Shown one piece after another: positions 6,090 through 9,587 of a DNA stretch of 9,587 bases. The position numbers were made by a program, and so were the translations under genes. The stretch comes from Phycisphaerae bacterium (lineage in GTDB: Bacteria; Planctomycetota; Phycisphaerae; UBA1845; Fen-1342). Numbering within the stretch: position 1 is the stretch's first letter; every line of letters starts with the position of its first letter. Where the stretch lies: positions 1 to 9,587 of the forward strand of contig JAGVEP010000066.1 in the NCBI GenBank assembly GCA_020058145.1, given 5' to 3'. A model generated the notes under the pieces. That model did not search any database, was not told the DNA's origin, and saw only the letters and a list, made by a program, of their open reading frames with translations.

Positions 6090-6989
6090 TCAGTCGACGG
6101 CTTTTTGGCCGAGCTCGCGTCGCAACGTGAGAATCAACCACCCCGCCACGCCGGCGAGAATGAGCGGTCCGCCCAGGAGGGTTGCCGGTGGCGGGATCTC
6201 GCCGACCGCGAAGTACGTCCAGATGGGGTTCAGGATGGTCTCCAGGAGCAGAATCAGGGAAGCCCGATGCGCCTCGATGTGCTGCAACGCCATCGAGAAC
6301 AACGCGTAGGGGAGCGTAAACTGCACCAGGCCCATCAGCACCATCAGGGCGAGTGCGTGCGGCGTCATCCAGAGCGCCCCCTGCCACACCACTGGTGCGA
6401 GCAGCAGCAGGCCGGACCCGAGCGCGTTCAGGCACGCGACGACGGTGGGATTCACCGGCCGCAGTGCCCGGAGAACCACGATCAGCGCGCCATAACCCAC
6501 TCCGCTGACGATCGCGATGATCATGCCGGCCATATCGGTGTGCGGGTTGCCGGCGAAGATCACGAATACACCCGCCATCGCGATCAGCAGCACGAGCGCG
6601 TCCGCACGGCCGGGGTACTCCCGCAGCAGCAACGGCGATAGCAGGAAGACCCAGATCGGGGACGTATTTTGCAAGATGATCGCGCTGGCCGCCGAGGTCT
6701 TCGTCGTCGCGATCACGAAAGTGGCGGTCATCAGCGTGAAGGTGGCGACCGACGCGATGATCCACCCGGGGGCGACCCGCCCCAGCGCGCGGCGCCGCGG
6801 CCAGGCCAGCGGCAGGAACACCAGGCCGCCGAGCAGCGAGCGATAGCACGCGATCGTGATGCCAGGTACGCCCTCGCGGTCGAGCAGCTTGATGAGCGGA
6901 CCGTTCAGGCTCCACATGGCGGTACAGACGACGAGCAGCAGTACCCCCAGCCACGGACGGGGTTTGGGAATGCCGGGGCTCTCGACCAT
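6090..6989 (-). CDS. EamA/DMT-family ten-helix membrane transporter
   Basis: A 299-residue protein, the usual size for this family. It consists of two EamA halves (about 14-145 and 152-290), each with five hydrophobic segments. The first half ends in NTSPIWVFLLSPLLLRE, and the second contains LLLETILNPIWTYFAVGE and LLGGPLILAG, the typical EamA closing motifs. Relatives export or import metabolites such as amino acids or nucleotides across the inner membrane; the substrate cannot be read from the sequence. I chose the ATG at 6989 rather than the in-frame one at 7085, because the extra 32 residues are Pro/Arg/Cys-rich and unlike a transporter N-terminus. There is no Shine-Dalgarno site before 6989, but a TATAAA lies just upstream, compatible with a leaderless mRNA. 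It is convergent with the beta-helix gene (14 bases apart) and divergent from the acyl-CoA dehydrogenase. Confidence 0.9.
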   Translation of the reverse strand: MVESPGIPKPRPWLGVLLLVVCTAMWSLNGPLIKLLDREGVPGITIACYRSLLGGLVFLPLAWPRRRALGRVAPGWIIASVATFTLMTATFVIATTKTSAASAIILQNTSPIWVFLLSPLLLREYPGRADALVLLIAMAGVFVIFAGNPHTDMAGMIIAIVSGVGYGALIVVLRALRPVNPTVVACLNALGSGLLLLAPVVWQGALWMTPHALALMVLMGLVQFTLPYALFSMALQHIEAHRASLILLLETILNPIWTYFAVGEIPPPATLLGGPLILAGVAGWLILTLRRELGQKAVD

Positions 6990-6995
6990 GCGGGC

Positions 6996-7001
6996 TTTAT
7001 A
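6996..7001 (-). promoter_or_regulatory. Possible -10 element (TATAAA) of the transporter gene
   Basis: On the minus strand, TATAAA ends seven bases before the ATG at 6989, so transcription would begin at about the A of the start codon. That fits the absence of a ribosome site. No -35 match is present at the usual distance, and the box lies in the loop of a short CGGG/CCCG hairpin. Confidence 0.3.
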
Positions 7002-7078
7002 CCCGCAACCCGGCGGGCGCCATACCGGGGGGCCTGCCACTCCGCGAGCCGCACACCGGCAATTGTGGCACAAACGTG

Positions 7079-7107
7079 GCGACAACGGCCCGGCAATCCG
7101 CTAAGAT
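7079..7107 (+). promoter_or_regulatory. Candidate sigma-70-like promoter of the acyl-CoA dehydrogenase gene
   Basis: GCGACA at 7079-7084 (four of six to TTGACA) is followed after 17 bases by TAAGAT at 7102-7107 (four of six to TATAAT). The predicted transcription start is near 7114, giving a leader of about 47 bases to the ATG at 7161. A short palindrome, TTGTG-G-CACAA, sits immediately upstream at 7063-7073. A tandem 9-base repeat (GGGTCCAAA, GGGTCCAAC) lies at 7116-7133 just downstream. Confidence 0.4.
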
Positions 7108-7160
7108 CGGTGCGTGGGTCCAAAGGGTCCAACCACAGCCCCGCAGCAGTTGGCGCGACT

Positions 7161-8303
7161 ATGCTAACCCCAGTCTCCGAAGACCACCGTGTTCTGATTG
7201 AGGGTGTCCGCAACTATGCGCGCGGCGAATTGCTCGCCCTCGACGGCAAGTGGGACAAAGAAGAATCCTCCTGCTGCGAACGCCTCGGCCAGCTCTACGA
7301 GATGGGGCTGATGGGCCTGCGGGTGCCGGAGGACCACGGCGGGCTCGGCTGCCCCATGTTGGCGTATGGCCACATTATCCGCGAGTTGGCGTACGCGTCG
7401 CCGTCCGTGGCGGTCACCGTGGGCGTCCATAGCATGGTCTGCGAAGCGCTCAAGATGTTCGCCCGCGATGCGCTGCGCGACGAGATGCAGGGCAAACTCC
7501 TGATGCCTGGCAATCTCGCGGCCTTCGCCGTCAGCGAGGCCGACGCGGGCTCTGATCCGGGCGCCGCCCAGACACGCGCGGAGAAAGCGGCGGGTGGGTG
7601 GCAACTCTTCGGCAGCAAATTCTGGGTCTCGAACGGCCTCACCGGCCGGTGGTTCATCGTCCTCGCGCGCACGGGCAACGCGGGCACCAGCAAAGATCTC
7701 AGCATGTTCCTCCTCGACGCGCAGCAGCCGGGCGTCGGACGCCGCCCGATTCACGGCAAGATGGGCATTCGCGGCTCCGAGACCGCGGAGATGAACCTCG
7801 ACGGCGCGTTCGTCCCCGAAGCGAATTTGCTCGGCAAGCTCGGCGACGGCCTCAAGATCGCGCTGTCGGCCCTCGACGGTGGCCGCATCGGCATCGCCGC
7901 GCAGGCGATTGGCATCAGTCAGGCCTGCCTGGACCACATGGTGAGCTACTCCAAAGAGCGGAAGCAGTTTAACCGCCTGATCGCCGAATTCCAGGCCATT
8001 CAGTGGATGATCGCCGACACGCAGACGGAACTCGCGGCGGCCCAGCTTCTGACCGACCAGGCCGCGGTGCTCAAAGACAGCGGCGCGTCGTTCACGTGCG
8101 AGGCGTCGATGGCCAAGCTGTTCGCGTCGGAGGCCGCCAACCGCATCGCTTACCGGGCGGTCCAGGTTCACGGCGGCAGCGGCTTCGTGAACGAATGCCG
8201 CGTCGAGCAGCTCTATCGCGACGCCCGCGTCACCACCATCTATGAGGGCACGAGCGAGATTCAGCGGCACGTGATCGCCCGCGAGGTACTGAAAGGGGCG
8301 TAG
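7161..8303 (+). CDS. Acyl-CoA dehydrogenase (FAD-dependent, short/branched-chain type)
   Basis: A 380-residue protein, the normal length of this family. It oxidises an acyl-CoA to the trans-2-enoyl-CoA and passes electrons from FAD to electron-transfer flavoprotein in the cytoplasm. The three usual parts are present: an N-terminal helical domain (about 1-115), a middle beta domain opening with the signature AVSEADAGSD (123-132), and a C-terminal helical domain with the R-K-Q-F segment (267-270), the QVHGGSGF signature (from 335) and YEGTSEIQRH, whose E362 is the expected catalytic base. In the second signature Gln replaces the usual Lys/Arg before LYRD, a mild deviation. Chain-length preference cannot be told. 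The frame is open further upstream to 6669, but that part is antisense to the transporter and lacks family similarity; MLTPVSEDHRVLIEG at 7161 is the expected N-terminus. No clear Shine-Dalgarno site is present. An exported-protein gene follows after 38 bases. Confidence 0.93.
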   Translation: MLTPVSEDHRVLIEGVRNYARGELLALDGKWDKEESSCCERLGQLYEMGLMGLRVPEDHGGLGCPMLAYGHIIRELAYASPSVAVTVGVHSMVCEALKMFARDALRDEMQGKLLMPGNLAAFAVSEADAGSDPGAAQTRAEKAAGGWQLFGSKFWVSNGLTGRWFIVLARTGNAGTSKDLSMFLLDAQQPGVGRRPIHGKMGIRGSETAEMNLDGAFVPEANLLGKLGDGLKIALSALDGGRIGIAAQAIGISQACLDHMVSYSKERKQFNRLIAEFQAIQWMIADTQTELAAAQLLTDQAAVLKDSGASFTCEASMAKLFASEAANRIAYRAVQVHGGSGFVNECRVEQLYRDARVTTIYEGTSEIQRHVIAREVLKGA

Positions 8304-8324
8304 GTGGTCGCCGGGCCGCACCCG

Positions 8325-8333
8325 TGGTACGCT
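8325..8333 (+). promoter_or_regulatory. Possible extended -10 element upstream of the exported DUF3352-like gene
   Basis: TGGTACGCT has the TGn extension and three of six matches to TATAAT. It ends eight bases before the ATG at 8342, which has no ribosome site, so transcription could begin at or next to the start codon. This is weak and could be chance; the gene may instead be read through from the acyl-CoA dehydrogenase gene. Confidence 0.2.
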
Positions 8334-8341
8334 CCGACCCC

Positions 8342-9587
8342 ATGAGACCCCGTGGTTTTCGGACCTATGTGCTGGGTGCCGCACTGCTTGCCAGTGCGCT
8401 GCCACGGGCGGCTGGCAATTTCACTCCTCCACGCGAGCCGCTCGATTTCGTTCCCGCCGATAGCCTGTTGTGCTGGGTCGGGCGGCCGTTCGGTCAGGAA
8501 CATGACGCCGCGCCGCGGGACGAGTCGGCCACGGTGACGCAGCCTTCGACGCTCCAATTACTGTGGGAACTGGCGACGCGGATCTCGGGTGCGCCGCTGG
8601 AGCGGAGCACGCAGCTCAATATGCGGCTGACCGAGCTCCTGGGGTTGGTTGTCCGATATCCGCACGCGGTGGCCCTGATTGACGCCCGGGCCCGGCCGAC
8701 CGAGACCGATCCGAACGCTCCACGCGTCGATCAACTGCGGGTCTGCCTGGTCGTGCAGAACGACGGCCGGCTAGAGCCTTTTCTGGGCATCATCCAGAAA
8801 GCCGTCGACGAGCAGACTAACAGCGGGCAGGCGACGCTGACCAACACCAAGATCGGGCGGTGGGTTTGCCAGGAGCTGCGGGATCGGCGGTTGCCCGAGT
8901 GGGCTGTAATCGCGTGGGGGCAGCTTGACGGGCATTTCGTGCTGACCATCGGCGCGGAGGTCTGGCCACTGGTTGCCGCGGTCGCGGCCGGTGAAAACCC
9001 CGCCTTGAGTCAGGAGCCGTGGTACAGCGGGGTTCGCCGCACGCCCGGCGACGCCGCTACGGCACCCCGACTCGAGATCTTCGTGGCCGCTGCGGCGCTG
9101 CGGGACCGGTTGGACCCGTTCGTGGGCGAACGCGCGAGCGAGTTCTTTCGGGCGTGGGACGCCGCCGACGTGGAGCGTGCGTACTGGACCCTCGGCTTCG
9201 AGCAGCGCGCGCTGTATTGTCGCGCGTACCTGCGGATCGAAGGGCATACGGTCACACGCTTCTATGCCGACCCGGGGAACCGTGACCCGCGGCTGCTGGC
9301 GGCCGTCCCGCCGGACACCCCGTATGCCCTGTGTAACCTGCCGATGCAGCGCTTCCTGCCGCGCCTCGTACGCGGGCTGCTCGCCACGCAAGGCGAAAAA
9401 GCTCGGGTGAACATCGCCCGCCACTGGGCGAATATCCAGGCCGAGCGCGGCTTCGACGGCGAGCGGGACATCCTCGCGCATCTCGGCGACCACCTCGTGG
9501 TTCACAACGTTCCGCCGCACCCGCTCCGTATCCCGCTGGCGCTGACGCTGCTGCTGGAAATCCGTGACGAGCCCGCGACCGTGCGCC
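8342..9587 (+). CDS. Exported protein of unknown function, DUF3352-like (partial, C-terminus missing)
   Basis: The frame is open for 415 codons to the right edge. Residues 1-25 look like a signal peptide: Arg-rich start, hydrophobic YVLGAALLASAL, then PRAAG. The mature part opens with DFVPADSLLCWVGRP (35-49). A later segment, ERDILAHLGDHLVVH (374-388), is followed by LALTLLLEIRDEPATVR. That order, an early 'P-A-D-(T/S)-L' strand and a late 'D-(L/I)-L-x-x-L-G-(D/E)' followed by a strand ending in 'x-D-x-x', is how DUF3352-type secreted proteins look from memory; I would treat the family call as tentative. No enzyme motif, lipobox or transmembrane segment beyond the signal peptide was seen. It lies 38 bases after the acyl-CoA dehydrogenase on the same strand, but an exported protein has no obvious link to acyl-CoA oxidation. 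The start follows from the signal peptide; there is no Shine-Dalgarno site. Confidence 0.7.
   Translation, partial: MRPRGFRTYVLGAALLASALPRAAGNFTPPREPLDFVPADSLLCWVGRPFGQEHDAAPRDESATVTQPSTLQLLWELATRISGAPLERSTQLNMRLTELLGLVVRYPHAVALIDARARPTETDPNAPRVDQLRVCLVVQNDGRLEPFLGIIQKAVDEQTNSGQATLTNTKIGRWVCQELRDRRLPEWAVIAWGQLDGHFVLTIGAEVWPLVAAVAAGENPALSQEPWYSGVRRTPGDAATAPRLEIFVAAAALRDRLDPFVGERASEFFRAWDAADVERAYWTLGFEQRALYCRAYLRIEGHTVTRFYADPGNRDPRLLAAVPPDTPYALCNLPMQRFLPRLVRGLLATQGEKARVNIARHWANIQAERGFDGERDILAHLGDHLVVHNVPPHPLRIPLALTLLLEIRDEPATVR

Noticed and set aside
6990..7085. 32-residue N-terminal extension of the EamA transporter
   Set aside because: Cys/Pro/Arg-rich sequence outside the family's usual length; the first membrane helix begins normally after the ATG at 6989.
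6669..7160. 164-residue N-terminal extension of the acyl-CoA dehydrogenase
   Set aside because: It is antisense to the transporter, rich in Arg, Asp and Pro, and unlike any acyl-CoA dehydrogenase N-terminus; the family start is at 7161.
7164..8405. 413-residue minus-strand open frame
   Set aside because: It mirrors the acyl-CoA dehydrogenase; the plus-strand protein has complete signatures and catalytic residue, and this one has no domain and a His/Arg/Ala-rich shadow composition.
8771..9520. 249-residue minus-strand open frame
   Set aside because: It lies antisense to the exported DUF3352-like protein, which has a signal peptide and consistent codon pattern; there is no ribosome site or recognisable domain.

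Overview
The window looks like a chromosomal segment of a GC-rich member of the Planctomycetota, most likely a Phycisphaerae-like lineage. The clearest support is a pair of exported proteins that both end in the dockerin-like two-loop tail (NCDG..VNFDDI.PFV, then NGDG.VNFDDIDSFV) common in that phylum. An RCC1-type repeat protein, a choice-of-anchor-Q type beta-helix protein and a cluster of hairpin repeats between genes fit the same picture. The assignment is inferred from protein style; no rRNA or other marker is present. I see no tRNA, rRNA, CRISPR array, transposase, integrase or phage gene.

Layout. (1) Bases 1-1771, minus strand: the N-terminal 590 residues of a membrane-anchored iron-sulfur protein with a NarI-like cytochrome b part, two 4Fe-4S motifs and CCG domains. 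It resembles the ETF:methylmenaquinone oxidoreductase / HdrD-like family and runs off the left edge. (2) Bases 1772-2251: about 480 bases without a convincing gene. They hold a cluster of hairpin repeats (1786-1894) and a structured leader for the next gene. (3) Bases 2252-6075, plus strand: two exported proteins 41 bases apart, a 14-unit RCC1-like repeat protein and a beta-helix protein with glycine-rich inserts, each ending in a dockerin-like domain. (4) Bases 6090-6989, minus strand: a ten-helix EamA/DMT transporter, convergent with the beta-helix gene across 14 bases. (5) Bases 6990-7160: a divergent intergenic region. (6) Bases 7161-8303, plus strand: an acyl-CoA dehydrogenase with FAD-binding signature and catalytic Glu in place. 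(7) Bases 8342-9587, plus strand: an exported protein, DUF3352-like in appearance, running off the right edge.

How the genes may work together. The acyl-CoA dehydrogenase passes electrons to ETF, and the family of the left-edge iron-sulfur protein can take electrons from ETF into the quinone pool. The two are therefore plausible partners in fatty-acid or branched-chain acyl-CoA oxidation, although they are about 5.4 kb apart and not in one operon. The two dockerin-tailed proteins probably form one transcription unit acting outside the cytoplasm; neither shows a catalytic domain, so a structural or binding role is more likely than enzymatic. Several long reading frames antisense to these genes are GC-codon shadows. 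Starts were moved inward for the RCC1-like, transporter and acyl-CoA dehydrogenase genes.
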